Source: Panax quinquefolius
Lineage: Eukaryota > Streptophyta > Magnoliopsida > Apiales > Araliaceae
Reading direction: 5' to 3'
NCBI GenBank assembly: GCA_020205615.1
Contig: CM035163.1
Span: 134,511,575-134,575,574, forward strand
DNA length: 64,000 bases
The position numbers and the translations under genes were made by a program. Each line of letters starts with the position of its first letter. Position 1 is the first letter of the stretch. Shown here in pieces: positions 11,522 to 24,149 of the stretch. The notes beneath the pieces are model-generated. The model did not search any database, was not told the DNA's origin, and was given only the letters and a program-made list of their open reading frames with translations.

Positions 11522-12637
11522 ACCCAAAAGAACTTCGATATCGCGGCAACGACGTTGGCTTGAAAGTTGAAGATTACGATCACACTATTCATATCATCCC
11601 GAAAAAGCGAACGTAGTAGTAGACGCGTTGAGTGAAGATCATATCTGCAATCTGAGTCTGATATTATCAACGAAGCGCCCATTTTGTATGACTTGCAAAG
11701 GATGGAGATAGAGTTAAAGACTCAGGGACCCACATGATGATGACGAATATACGAGTAGAACCGACTTTAATCGATAAAGTTAAAAGTTTGCTTTCGCTAC
11801 TTGACCAAGGCGGATCGTATGAAGAACAAAGTCAAGAAGGAGCTATTCCGTAAGCGAAGAATCGATGAAGAAGGAATACTTAGAGTCAACTCTAGACTTT
11901 GTGTTCTAACGATTCGACTTGAAGCATAGAATCATGATGGAGGCACACAACACCCCGGTTGCAATCCATCACAGGAGTACCAAAATGTATCATGATATTC
12001 GACATACATTTTGGTGGAACAATATGAAGAGAGAGATCGCGAGTTTATCTCGAGGTGTTTAACTTGTCAACGTGTAAAAGCGAACATCAAGTACCAAAAG
12101 GTCCATTGCAACCACTTGAGATTCCTGAATGGACGTGGAACACATTACCATGGATTTCAATTCACGGTCTTCCCAAAGTTTGTCAAGGTATAGATGCGAT
12201 TTGGGTTATTGTTGATAGATTAACCAAAATCTGCTTTCGTTTCTTGCCCATACGTGAGACTTATTCCTCGAACGTCTTGCTCGTGTATGTACGTGAATGA
12301 AATTGTGAGATTGCATGGCATGCTAGTATCCATAGTTTGGATCGTGACCCAATATTCACTTCAAGATTTTGGGTTAGCTTCGAGAGAAAGCTATGGGCAC
12401 GGATTCTGATTGATTCGGCAAAGATACCATCCTCAAACGAATCTGGACAATCGATCGAGGATTATTCAAACCTTCAAGATCTATTAAGACTACGTGTTCT
12501 AGATTTCAAAGGAAGTTGTGATAAATCTACTTGCTTAATGGTGTAATTCTCCTACAACAACAACAGCAGTTATCAAGATATATACTATGCCATTCGAAAG
12601 GCCAGGCGTTGTATGAACGAAAGTGTCGTTCTCCAGC
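11522..12637 (+). pseudogene. Ty3/gypsy RNase H end and integrase fragment
   Basis: This continues the outer gypsy element: RNase H tail (TQKEL, then DVGLK...DYDHTIH), then the integrase zinc region with [11 protein letters not shown] at about 12055-12090. The catalytic core follows, recognisable from [14 protein letters not shown] at about 12187, DRDPIFTSRFWVS at 12339 and LLRLRVLDFKGS near 12480. The copy is riddled with frameshifts and stops. It ends abruptly at about 12637 in non-retroelement DNA, so the 3' integrase end, chromodomain and LTR are missing. Confidence 0.85.
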
Positions 12638-13205
12638 ATAATAATAATAATATTGTCAATAATGACATTGATCATAAAATAACAAATTTAATAAAATAGT
12701 TTAAATTATAAAAGTAGTATCTTTTGGATCAACATGCACGTGCGGCTGCACGCGTGGATGCTAATGCTCAAGTGAGTACCATCTACAAAATCATCAAAAG
12801 CACATAAAATTAATTAATTCTCCATAAAATGTTGTGTGCTCAACCACGCATTAAACACACACACACATACACACTTACACACACTTATAGTACTGCGTCT
12901 CTTTGACTACACAACACACTGAGATTTATGTGGATTTCTTTTGCAATAAAAAACATAATATAATATATGATGTTTTAGATAATTTTATTTTTTTAAAATT
13001 ATTTATCATTTTATATAATTTAAGAAAATTAAGTAATTAATTATAATCATTTTAAAATTAACTATCATGGAAAAATATTCAGATATTAAGAGACAATTAA
13101 TATTTTATTGAAATTCTCAAACGACAAATATTAAGTGACAAACACTTTTCTAAAACAACATTTAAAAAATGACAGAGGAAAGGATTCGGTAACCGAAAAA
13201 GATCC
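12638..13205. other. A+T-rich intergenic sequence
   Basis: No coding signal. It begins with an aataataataatatt tract, has a short (ACAC)n stretch at 12858-12890, and holds MITE-like scraps (tctcaaacgacaaatattaag) related to others near 14740 and 16460. Confidence 0.6.
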
Positions 13206-13336
13206 GGTTACAACTTCATGTTAAGTTGATTAATTGACCAATATAGTGCTGACACTTAAAGAGATTGATCACCTCTTGATCTACATATCAACACTGTATT
13301 AATCAATTAACTAAAATTAATTTTATTCTAACTACA
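13206..13336. mobile_element. MITE family M1, copy 1
   Basis: A 131-bp inverted-repeat element. The left arm gttacaacttcatgttaag...ttgattaattgaccaat pairs with the right arm ending ttaatcaattaactaaaatt...attct. It shares arms and central sequence with copies at 13765-14172, 15448-15577 and 58401-58540. No coding capacity. Confidence 0.75.
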
Positions 13337-13764
13337 CTCTCAGGAAATATTTTATATTTAAATATAAAATATTATCTAAAATATACGAAAGAATTGAAGT
13401 AGAGTCTATTACTTTTTCTTTTTATTAAAAAAAATACATAATCTTTAGTGTATTTATTTGAGGTCCATTGAATAAAATAAAATTCTACGTATTTATACTT
13501 TTTTTCTCTACTTTTAATTTTGAGGAGAAATTTAAATTATAATATATATTTTTTGGTCAAAAGTATTTATTGTTAAAATATTTTATATTTTAATTTAAGA
13601 ATACTTTGACTGTACCGTCGTCAAACCATTTTATACGATATTGGCTTTTCCTTTTGAAAGCTAACGCCTATTGGTTTTTCTTTTGGCTACGCCTACGCGT
13701 ATACGATCTACAAAAGTAATGTAAACTTATATTTTAATTAGAAACATGATCTTTCAATTGTGGT

Positions 13765-14172
13765 TCCGGTTAACTTTATAGTAAATTGACCAATACGTAC
13801 GAGGGCAGATTTTCTGTTCTTATTTTTTTTGTTTTCTTGTGTCTTCTTACTTAAATTTTGACACATACTTTTTTTTCCTATTTTCTTGTACGTATTGAGA
13901 GCAGATCTTCTATTCTCATTTTCTCTGTCCCCCTTGTATCCCCCACTTAAATTTTGACATATACCCTTTTATTTAACACGAAATAATTCTAAAATAAAAT
14001 AAAAGGGTATGTGTCAAAATATAAGTGTGAGAACGAAAAAATGAGACAGATGATCTCGCTTTCTCAATACGCATCAATCTTGACATGAACGTGAAAGAGA
14101 TCACCTCTCGACTTGCATATCGTATTAATCAGTATTAATCAATTAAACAAAATTAATTTCATGATAACCACT
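13765..14172. mobile_element. MITE family M1, copy 2, with a nested inverted repeat
   Basis: The left end (ccggttaactttatagtaaa, then ttgaccaat) and right end (tcaattaaacaaaattaattt, then catgataacc) belong to M1. Between them lies a second inverted repeat, 13884-14069, with arms cgtattgagagcagatcttc... and ...gatgatctcgctttctcaat. Each arm carries an (a)aattttgacatatacccttt block. A partial extra left arm lies at 13798-13875. This reads as one MITE inserted into another. Confidence 0.65.
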
Positions 14173-15447
14173 CCCTTCAATTGTAATGCAAATGTGTCTA
14201 GATATGTTGATGATCGGTCGGCGGCAGTACAAATTATATTGTGATGCAAATGTGTTTTAAATATGTTTATACTACTTTCTAACAAACACTTTAATAATGT
14301 CATAATCTATATTTGTTCTCCACTTTTTGTTTTGTTCTAGTAACTTATTTTAAGGTTTTTAAATTTAATTATGTTTATCATAATGTATTAATGTGTGTGT
14401 ATTGTATTAAAGTTTGTGTATTTAAGTTGTAAAGTTTAATATGTGACTCATTGTTCACACACAAGTATATAGTATAATTTTTCGAATATAACATTAGCAT
14501 CACTGGCTTGTCTTTGATGTGCCTACTATAGCGGCCTCGCATTTCCTTTCTTCTTTTATGTACTCTCAATTTAGCAAAAAAAATAAAAAATATTTCATCT
14601 GTCCTTTAATATAAGTTTTTAGAGTTGTGCACAAATATTAAGAAAATAATTGTATAATATTAAATATAATATCAATTACATATATTGTCCTTGTATTGAA
14701 AAAAAAAAGTGTTAAACAATTAATATTTATTTGAAATTTTCATACGACAAATATAAAGAGAGAAACATTTATCTAAAAAAAGCGATTTATATTAAGGGAT
14801 ATTTGGATGAAGTAATTGATTTTAAATATATTTTTTTGTAATATTACACTTTTTTTATTTTCATTCTTCTCAAATGAATGTGAAGATTCTGAATTTCTAA
14901 TAAAAAAGATGGATTATAAGTTCCCACCAAATACTTTTTAAAAGACTTACTAATTGTATATATGGGAGGCAGAAGAAAGAAGTAGGGATTTAATTTTAAA
15001 AATCAGTTATTCTCTAATTTTTAAGGCTTAATCCTCATAAAAGGATATTTTATTTTATTTCTTAAAAAAGACAGTTGATATTGTCAAAATAAAATATTGC
15101 TATCAGAATAAATATACATTTAATGACACTTTTATAATTATTTTAACGAGAATTAAGACTATAAACAACACTTATTATTCTGGCAACATGCATTATTTTG
15201 CTATAACAATATCATGTCTTAAAAATATGAATAACATTCTATTTCGTCTCATTTATAAAATTAAAAAATTGTATTTTATTTTTTATCATCTCAAAATAAT
15301 TATAAAATGGAGAATGTTAGTATTTTTTATGCTGGATAATAACTATAGTTGTCAATCACACGGACATAAATAAGTCCTAATATCATTTTTGATTAAGAAT
15401 ATAATTATTTTGTGTTAAAAATAAAATTAGAAATCTTTACTATGGAT
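14173..15447. other. A+T-rich intergenic sequence
   Basis: No gene seen on either strand. Open frames here (for example 15188-15373) are short, A+T-driven and lack homology. Short MITE-like scraps (ctgtcctttaatataag near 14600, gcgatttatattaagggat near 14780) recall Stowaway-like ends. Confidence 0.6.
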
Positions 15448-15577
15448 CTGGTTATCATGAAGTTAACTTCATGGTAAGTTGTGGTAATTGACCAATACAC
15501 TACTGACACGCATAGAGTGACCACCTCTTATCTGCGTGTCAATATTGTCTTGGTCAATTGACCAAAGTTAACCACTT
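15448..15577. mobile_element. MITE family M1, copy 3
   Basis: The ends tggttatcatgaagttaac and gaccaaagttaaccactt are inverted relatives. The interior ggtaattgaccaatacact and ttggtcaattgacca blocks match copies 1 and 4. Length about 130 bp. Confidence 0.75.
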
Positions 15578-15639
15578 TCCTTTACGACACATGGAATAGT
15601 TTAAGTTAAAAAACTAAACAATTCCGTTGTATGGACCAT

Positions 15640-15960
15640 ATTTTTTTTTGGATAATGTGTAGTATTCGGTCTGCAATCATACTAATCTTTCCACTTCGGA
15701 TCAGACTTTTCATACGGGCTTGCACCCCGATATTCGTGGCCCCACGACCATTTCTATTGGCTTGACAAATTAGAACTAGTTGTATTCGAACCCATACGAG
15801 CTTACGCCCGCGTATTCGTGACCCCACGATCATTTTTATTGGCTTGATAAATTAGAGCTGATTATATTCTAATTCAAAGCGTTCGAATTTACGGCTCGCT
15901 CTCGTAATTTTATTTAAACCACTGGGCGAACTCTTGTGTTAGGAGTTAATTATCAGACCC
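15640..15960. repeat. G+C-richer dispersed repeat with two 82-bp units
   Basis: Units starting at 15711 and 15793 share catacg(g/a)gctt, cgtg(g/a)ccccacga and attggcttgataaatta blocks. The base composition differs from the flanks. It is probably part of a non-autonomous retroelement, but no LTR ends or target duplications could be fixed. Confidence 0.4.
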
Positions 15961-16320
15961 TGACTCATTCTATTTTTTCTTACGGGAAGAACAGGTCCGA
16001 ATGTTAGTCTTTGCTTCCTTATACTAGGCTACCAAATATTATTAATTAATATAGTTAGTCTTTTATTTACTTTAAGATCAATTTAATTTTTTAAAAATTA
16101 ATTTAGAATATTTTCAAATTTAAACTGATTTATACTAGTGACATAAACATTATACTAGTGTAACAAGTAATTTACTCGTGGGAGGAAGACTCAAGACTTG
16201 GTAAAACAGCATTGGGTAAAATAAAGGAAGTAAATTGAAGACCATTTTTATTATTTGTTGAATTCAATATTTTTTGGAAAATGCATAGAAACTAACATTT
16301 AATTGTTTGTCAAGATAATA

Positions 16321-16692
16321 CTCCCTCCCTCCTTTTTTAAATATCGTTTTAGAGAATTATTTTTTATATTTGTTAGTTTTCACTGAAATTTTAAAATTCT
16401 CGACCTCTTGCACTCAAAGTTTTATGACTAGTTGTTTTAGAGAATTGTTTTTATCTATTAATATTTGTCGTTTGATAATTTCAATTAAGTATTAATTGTT
16501 TAGTTTCCAATATTACCCTCAAGTATAAAATATAATTTTGGCTGCCCCACTATTTTCTGTCTAATAAATAACACCATATTTTTCCAAAATAAAGATAATA
16601 TTGGCAATTGATATTATATTTAATGCTATATAATTATTTTTTTAATATTTATATATAACTCTAAAACGATATATATTAAGGAAGAAAGGCAC
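16321..16692. mobile_element. Stowaway-like MITE
   Basis: The left end ctccctccctccttttttaa and the right end ttaaggaagaaaggcac (inverse gtgcctttcttccttaa) are inverted relatives, both continuing into (t)atcgttttag. TA dinucleotides flank both ends (16319-16320, 16693-16694). That is the Stowaway/Tc1-mariner pattern. 372 bp, non-coding. Confidence 0.7.
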
Positions 16693-18174
16693 TAATAAAA
16701 AGATAAGTTATGTTTCCCTATCAAAAATATGGACATCTCATTGCTCCTTTGGTCTTATCATGAAAGTCCCCATGAATTTTCGAAACAATATTTTAAAAAA
16801 TAACATGATCGATGTTTTAAATTGACCCTTGATGAAAAATTAAATTAAATTGATATTATATTTATGTTACTAAATATATATTAAGAAAAATTGAATGATA
16901 AATATAATGGAGGAGATATTAATTTGTTTATTTAATTGGATTAATATACATATTTAGTAGTAGTATATAGTTCGTATATGTATGTGTGTTGTCGGTTGTG
17001 TTTGTGTTTGTGTTTGTGTTTGTGTGTGTGAGAGTGAGAGAGAGAGAAGGGGTGAAACTTGTCAGTTCAACAACTTTTTGTTGTTATTAACTCATCAAAG
17101 AACTAGTTTAATACTTCTAGTCAACTATAGGGTCACCTAAGAAGATTACATGGAAGTTTCAAATGAAAACAAAATTTCACTTCTAATTCAAAACATCAAC
17201 ATTGAAGGAAAGAGAAATCTTTTTTTAATATTAAAATGTTACACCAACTAATATATATCCATAAAGACTCCACATTCGTACTCGTTCGACTAAAATTTCG
17301 AACATATAAATGAGTTAAATATGAGCAAAATTTAAATTTTGATAAATTACTCGAACCTCCTCAAATTACAATTTTTTATTAATACTCAGATCATATCGTT
17401 CGAAAAGTTCAAACCGCTTCTACCGATTAGTGATCGCGTCTTTCATTTCGATAGCTTAAATGAAATTTCAATCAAACTTTATTTTATACTCGATAAATTT
17501 TATGAACCAAATCTGAGTAACTCAATACTCGGCTCGACTCGACTCGACTCAGTTCATTTACACCCTTACTGTTAGCAAAATGGTCAATAATTTTCTTGTG
17601 ATTAGTGTTAACAAAAAGTTTGCAAGTTGGGAGTTTCATATCATTTTTGGGAGTTTGTTTTCTCTGATTGAGAGATTTTTTTTTTTTCGTTCGTGATAAT
17701 TTTTTCCAGTAGACAGTCGGTTCTTTCTTTGCTCATATTGAAGATCTACTTATATCTTTATATTCTGTTATTACTTTAGAATTATGACGGTTTTGCATGA
17801 GCATATCTGGTTTACACTAACTATTGTTATGATTAACCAATTTTCTGATTATCTGTTATAATTCTTTGTATTGTAATTTTTTCATCATTTTTAACAGTAT
17901 ACAATTTTAATATATTTCAGATCGATTTGACTGTTTGATTAAAAATAAAAAGCTTGCAAGTTAAGTTACTGGTTACTTGGAGATGGGAAACTATCCATGC
18001 ATAAGAAATATCGATTATTCGAATAGGTCAAGTCTCAGTACTTGTATTTGAATTGATTTTACTTAATTTATGACTTTTAATAGGACTTTGAAAATTTCCA
18101 AGAAAGTTTTGTGCATGATCCTAGGTAAATAAATAGTAAATAATATTGGAACAAATTGAATATACGGATCTGTA

Positions 18175-18177
<3 letters not shown>
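16693..18177. other. A+T-rich intergenic sequence with repeat scraps
   Basis: It contains a (gtttgt)n/(ga)n tract at 16985-17050. A dispersed-repeat segment with reiterated ctcgactcgactcga lies near 17530-17555, and its 78-codon open frame is repeat-derived. No gene was recognised. Confidence 0.5.

Positions 18178-18228
<51 letters not shown>
18178..18228. repeat. (AT)n microsatellite
   Basis: About 25 uninterrupted AT repeats. Confidence 0.97.
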
Positions 18229-18231
<3 letters not shown>

Positions 18232-18726
18232 CTCATATCTCGTAATAATATGTTTTCGAAAATATATTAGAAGATTAGTTAAGTCATTTTGAAATAGAAA
18301 ATCATATATATTACGAATGTTTATGTTTATTATTTGATTGTTAATTACGTAAATAAATATTAGAAATAATTTATGAAATCTAAATATGGAAGGAAAATAT
18401 TAAATATTCATCTCAAAGCAAAAAAAGTCACTTAAGCATAAGAAAATATTTTTGATAGTTGGTCGATATTATTAGAACAAAAATAATTTTACAAAGTGTC
18501 TATTTGTTCTGAGGTCGGACAATATTAATTACTATGCTTAATTTTTTTTAATTATTAAGAAATTATATTATTAAAATTCAATTATAATGATACATTTAAT
18601 TCCTTAGAGATCTTACTGTTGTTATTCTACAACCATATTAGTGTAAAGAAAAGTTTTGTTTTGGTAAATTGAGTTTTAGTTCAAATTATGGTATTTACAA
18701 AAAAAAGAAGAAAAAAAAATCATTTC

Positions 18727-18732
18727 CACGTG
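18727..18732 (+). promoter_or_regulatory. G-box (CACGTG) upstream of IQM gene
   Basis: A perfect palindromic CACGTG about 90 bp upstream of the TATA box, the usual site for bZIP and bHLH factors. Function is inferred from motif and position. Confidence 0.5.
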
Positions 18733-18743
18733 CTTAGACTCTA

Positions 18744-18786
<43 letters not shown>
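18744..18786 (+). repeat. (CT)n(AC)n microsatellite in the IQM promoter
   Basis: About 12 CT units run straight into about 9 AC units, between the G-box and the TATA box. Pyrimidine tracts of this kind are common in plant core promoters and 5' leaders. Confidence 0.9.
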
Positions 18787-18816
18787 TACAAACTGTGTTT
18801 GTCTGCCATTATCTCC

Positions 18817-18824
18817 TATATAAA
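18817..18824 (+). promoter_or_regulatory. TATA box of IQM gene
   Basis: ctatataaagagcag is a good plant TATA box. It would place the transcription start near 18850, giving a leader exon up to about 19007. Confidence 0.65.
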
Positions 18825-19007
18825 GAGCAGAGGCAGTGGAGGAGGACAGCATCCGTATATTTTCTTGAACCTGCTCAAGAAAGGAAAAAAGAAAAGCTTT
18901 GAAAATTAGAAAATAGTTAACACATTCTATTCCTGTTTTACCCAAACAAATTCCATCTTTTTCCATTCAACCCTTTAAACCCACAAATCATTCACTCAGA
19001 ATCTAAG

Positions 19008-19705
19008 GTACACTCAATTATTTCTTCACCAAATTTAGTGAAATTGCATCCTTTATGTCGGTGGATCTTTTTAGGTTGATGCAATGCTTCTTTTGGATAT
19101 CTTTCCTGTTTATTTGCATATAGAAATTCATTATTACCAACTGCAAATCTTTCCTTTTTGCTTGATAATGCAAATCTTTCCTTTTTGCTTGATGATGCAA
19201 ATCTTTCTTTTTTGCTTGATGATTAGTAACTGTTTGATGAAATGGGTATTCTAGTTTCTCTTTTATTATGTTTTCTTTAGTTTAATGGGGTGTAAGTCTG
19301 TGCTTTTAATATGGGTTACATGAGAAAAATTTGGCCTTGCATTGTTGAAATTCATGCCTTGCTTGTTCATTATTGAGATGGGTTTTAAGAGAAAATGGTT
19401 GCTCTGGGATATCTGTGGTAGGTTTGAATTGCAATAAAATGCAATTCTTTTGTTGTTGAATATTATAACTAAATTTTTGAATTTTTATTTTTATTTTTTA
19501 TAAAGGGTATTGTAGATCTTGTGAATCTTTTGATGGGGTGGTTGTAGCATATATTTTTGCTTTGTTTGAGTAATTTTACAGCTCATTCACACAACAATTT
19601 GCTTGACTGATATAGGATTATTATTTATATTTTAGGAGATAGACTAATGTGGGATGTTTGTGTTATGATTGATATGAAACTGAAAAGAACCATCCTTAAA
19701 AGAAG

Positions 19706-19755
<50 letters not shown>

Positions 19756-19916
19756 TGTGTATTTAATTTGGTTATGCTTTTCTTATATTGAACACAAATG
19801 ACACTAGTTATTAGGTTTGTGGTTCTGTGCTATCTTTAATTGATTTGTTCATTTCATTGCTAAACCTTTAATCTAGGCTTCTCATAATTTTGAAAATATT
19901 ACTGTTCTTTTAGCAG
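19008..19916 (+). other. Probable 5'UTR intron of IQM gene
   Basis: A donor-like aag|gtacac at 19007/19008 and an acceptor ttttagcag at 19916 bound a T-rich stretch with no ATG-led frame linked to the gene. It includes an (AT)n tract at 19711-19752 and a triple 20-bp-class repeat (gcaaatctttcctttttgct) at 19142-19225. Removal leaves a short leader before the ATG at 19961. Inferred from splice motifs and composition. Confidence 0.55.
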
Positions 19917-19960
19917 GAAACCAGGTCTCATAGGCTATTCAAAATCCCTTTTGAAGTCGT

Positions 19961-22563
19961 ATGGGTTTATCTTTTTCGTGCCCACTTGCTGGTTATAATG
20001 ATATAGAACATGTCATTGAACCTGTTATTGTGAAATCCATCAGTTTTGGGGATGCCGCAGCGAAGACTCCGGTGCGGTCCGTTAGTTTCATGGACCGAGA
20101 TTCTAAACCCATTATTTTGCAATCAATGGGTTCTGGAAAAATGATAGAAGGATCTGTTAGCTTTAGAGCAGGAGACACTGAAATAATGAACTCGCTTAAA
20201 GCTCCTTTATCAGAAAAGAATCTGTTCATAACCGATGGCACAGAGATTGATAACAAATCTCTAAGATCTGATAGCATGACAGAAGAGATCTTACACTTGC
20301 CTTTGTTGGATTCAAGCAACCCCAAACACGAGGCAGCAATAAAGTTGCAGAAAGTGTACAAAAGCTTTCGGACAAGAAGAAAGCTGGCGGATTGTGCAGT
20401 TCTCATTGAGCAGAGCTGGTATAATATTCTACTGCCTTAAATTTTCTTCTATCTGTTAGTTGATGTACTTTGCAATTTCTAGTCAGCTTTTATCTCCTTC
20501 TAATGCATTTTCGTTTGATAACTATAGGTGGAAGCTGTTAGATTTTGCAGAACTGAAACGAAGTTCTATATCATTCTTTGATCTAGAAAAACACGAGACT
20601 GCCATTTCACGTTGGTCAAGAGCAAGAACAAGAGCTGCCAAGGTAAATTAAAAATCAATTTAGTGTTTTCTTCTGTTTTCTTATGTTGCATGTTTATATA
20701 TTTAAATCGAGTGTTGCTCTTTCTTGATTTTTCAGGTTGGAAAAGGCTTATCTAAAAATGCCAAAGCCCAGAAACTTGCTTTACAACATTGGCTTGAGGC
20801 AGTAAGTGAGCTTACTACATAGTTTTTAGCTCTATTTCTCTGTTTATGCTTAGAATTGTTAGTAACTTGGATTTCTGTTTCTTTTCCATGTGGAACAGAT
20901 TGATCCCCGACATCGTTATGGACACAATCTCCACTTTTATTATGTTAACTGGCTGCATTCTCAAAGCAATGAGCCATTCTTCTACTGGTAATCTTTTGAT
21001 AATTTTCTAAGAAAGATAAATCTTTCTGTGTTAGCTTGACCAAATATTTAGAGATTTGAAATGTTACTAATTATTGTCATTCTTTTGATACCATTATGCA
21101 GGCTGGATATTGGAGAAGGGAAGGAGGTAAATCTTTTTGAAAAATGTTCTCGATCCAAACTTCAGCAGCAGTGCATCAAGTATCTTGGTCCGGTGTGTCT
21201 CTTTTCATTCCTTCATAGTAATTTTGTTTTAGTTTTTTCACTAACTAACTGTTTCTCTAGTGTCTGAAGAAGTTTCTTATGCCCCTTTCTTTTATTCTCA
21301 CAGATGGAAAGAAAGATTTATGAAGTTGTGGTAGAGGATGGGAAGCTATTATACAAGCAAACAGGAGAGCTTCTCGACTCCTCTAAAGGAAACAAGGGTA
21401 CTAAGTGGATCTTTGTCCTCAGCACATCGAGGACCTTATATGTTGGCCAAAAAAAGAAAGGCACATTTCAGCATTCAAGCTTCCTGGCTGGAGGCGCCAC
21501 ATTGGCAGCCGGGAGATTAGTTGTTGAAAACGGCACCCTAAAGGTACAGTTATCGTATAACTCACTTGGAAATTCTTTTTCATATCTTAGTTGCTATTGG
21601 ATTTGTAGACGGTAATTAAAAGTTGAGTTAGTTGATTAACTTTGTTTTTTTTTGGTCAATGAACAACAGGCTGTCTGGCCTCACAGTGGGCATTATAAAC
21701 CAACACCAGAAAGTTTTCAGGATTTCCTTTCGTTTCTCAAGGAGAATTATGTGGATATCACTGATGTTAAGGTAATCTGAGGCATAGAGTTGATACAAAT
21801 TGCTTTTAGATATCTTACTAAGAGATTATAATTTTTAAAAAGAGTTGTCTGCTGATAATTTTTTCGCCTTATTGCTACTCAGATGGATTCGATGGATGAA
21901 GAAGAAGAATCTGTTGACAAGAAATTCATTAGTCACATGAGAAGCAACTCATCCGATGAAGAGATTAACGAAAAGGATTGCTTGGATATGGATGAGATTG
22001 ATGCCAAAAACTTGACCTTAGAGAGAACCACGTCAACAGCAAAAGAAACTCCACTAGCAGCGGAACTTGCTAACTCAAGTCTGTGTGGTAGCTTTTCTAG
22101 AAAATTACCCAATATTAAAATACCAAAAACAGATGATTTGTTTGTGCGATTAAAGAGTGAAAATCGAGCTGTTGAATCGAGTTCCAACACTTTCCGGGCG
22201 GAATCATCATCGGATGGTTACAAGACAGCAGAAGAATCATTTGATTCTGAGCAAAATGAGAAACAAAATTTGTTTGATGAAGAAGACAGAGAAACAATTG
22301 AAGAGACTATTCCGAAGAAGTTTATTCTCGAAAGAATTAATTCGCATAAAGGAATGAAGTCGTATCAATTGGGAAAGCAGCTATCTTGCAAATGGAGTAC
22401 TGGAGCTGGACCTCGAATAGGCTGTTTGAGGGACTACCCCTCGGGTCTCCAGTCTCACACATTGGAGCTAGCAAACTTGTCTCCAAGAAGTGCTCCCAGC
22501 CTTAGATCATCAAGCAGTTTATCTCGGGTATTTACAACAACCAGTTTTAGAGGAGAAATTTAG
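19961..22563 (+). CDS. IQM: IQM-family calmodulin-binding protein
   Basis: Eight coding exons: 19961-20418, 20528-20642, 20736-20801, 20899-20987, 21102-21192, 21304-21543, 21670-21771, 21883-22563. All introns are GT-AG. The spliced frame is uninterrupted at 1,842 bp, 613 residues. An IQ motif lies at about residues 125-145 ([19 protein letters not shown]). It is followed by the conserved IQM core: [55 protein letters not shown], then [15 protein letters not shown]. After it come [18 protein letters not shown] and [18 protein letters not shown]. The last exon is a long acidic, serine-rich tail. Plant IQM proteins bind calmodulin, often without calcium, and act in stress and hormone signalling. 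No lesion is seen. It is the cleanest gene in the window. Which IQM paralogue it is was not resolved. Confidence 0.93.
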
Positions 22564-22870
22564 GTGGCTTCCACCCCAACTCCTATAGAGTTGCATTCAA
22601 GAAGCTCTCACATTTTAGAGGACTCTCAAGAACTTTAGTCACTGCAGCTGACAATTAATCGTCTTGACGGGTAAACTGATCACTCCTATTCTTTTGTGTG
22701 AATAGAAAAAATGATAGGAATTTATTGACATTATTTTCCATAGGAATTCTTTGATTCTTTAGTCAATTTCCCCCCTATACACATTCTTTGTTACTTTCAT
22801 CTTGTACAATACAGGATGACATTTGTATAACTTTTGTCAGTTCTGATACCCTTATAATAATTCAAAAGAA
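22564..22870 (+). other. Probable 3'UTR of IQM gene
   Basis: Non-coding sequence after the stop. A+T-rich, polyadenylation-like elements (ttataataattcaaaag at about 22851) give a plausible end near 22870. Inferred. Confidence 0.4.
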
Positions 22871-24149
22871 AGAAATTCATTTCTAACACCTGTTCCCCAA
22901 GTCTTGAACTTGTAATGTTGTTTATAGCATCAATATAATGAATTCTCCGAGTTGTTTAAATAGTTGCAACCTTATTTTCTTTATTACTAGTTACCTCAAA
23001 TTTCAGTTTACTTAAACTACCTGCATTCAATTATTAAATTGTAGCTATTCTATTCATCGCTCTTTCTCCCTCAGTGAATAATCTTACCAACCGCGTTGAG
23101 TGATCTGTTTTGGTACGTGGAAAACATGACTCGATCAATTTGTCCTTGGTAGTCTTTACTTGGATATGTCTGTGAAAATGACATGATGTTTATGCTTGTT
23201 TGTTTTGTAAGTCTATTTTCCTGTGGCCTGGTCTTCATTCAAAGATATGCAGGAGGAATGATTCTAGTGATAATAACATCTGTTCTGTTCAACAATATTT
23301 TTCTTTCCTTAATCTACTTTGTGGAGTCAATGAAATCTTTGACCTAGACTATGAGAAAGGTATGAATGTAAAAATTTGGGTCCTGTCCTAGCTTGATGAA
23401 TATTCATATTCAACCAAAGAAGATATTATCATATGTTTTGAAGCCAAAATATATATTCTACTCATTTGAATTGACTTGACTATGGTATGTTATAGAAATC
23501 AAATGTTGCGTTTGTGAGTTAAATAAGTTGTAAACTGCTTTTAGACGGACACGACAGTTTTCAAGTGCATTTAAACCTCCAAACGTTGTCTAAGCAAACA
23601 TGCAGTTAGAATGTTTTTTGAGAAGAGATCTATGAACTGGCTGAATGGTGGAAAATTTGATTAGTCTTGCTGTGAGGAGCTGCCATTGCATGCTCCGGTG
23701 TACCTTATTTCATTAACAAACTGCTTAATTAAATCAAATAATGGGATTTGGGTAGAAAGAAGCACTCTATATCCTAGAGATCTTGTAAAAAAAATAATTA
23801 TAAATCTGCTACATAACATTAAGTAGTTCCTAGAGTTATAATATTAATGATGAATAAGTTCGTGTTGATTAAAGATGAAATTGATAGTTCCATTGTGTTG
23901 GAATTATTAGTGTTAGTGAAAATCGACATTTATTTCGATAATAATTGATGTCTTGAGGTTATATTGACCAATCGGGTAATTAACCGAATAAATGAGCAAT
24001 TAATTGCTATTAATTCACATGCTTATGACTATGTGTTCACAAGTGTGTACTATTGATTCACATGATTTACTATTAGAGGAGTTGGTGCAAGATTGATAAT
24101 ACTTGCATGACTAAATTAAAAATGGAGGTATAGTTGAAGGTACTATATT
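22871..24149. other. Intergenic sequence
   Basis: No gene or repeat was recognised on either strand. Short open frames (for example 23200-23391) have no homology or codon bias that I can see. Confidence 0.5.

Noticed and set aside
17339..17575. 78-codon frame near reiterated ctcgactcga
   Set aside because: Dispersed-repeat sequence with no homology seen.
19993..20406. 137-codon antisense frame over IQM exon 1
   Set aside because: Shadow of the real coding exon; no homology of its own.
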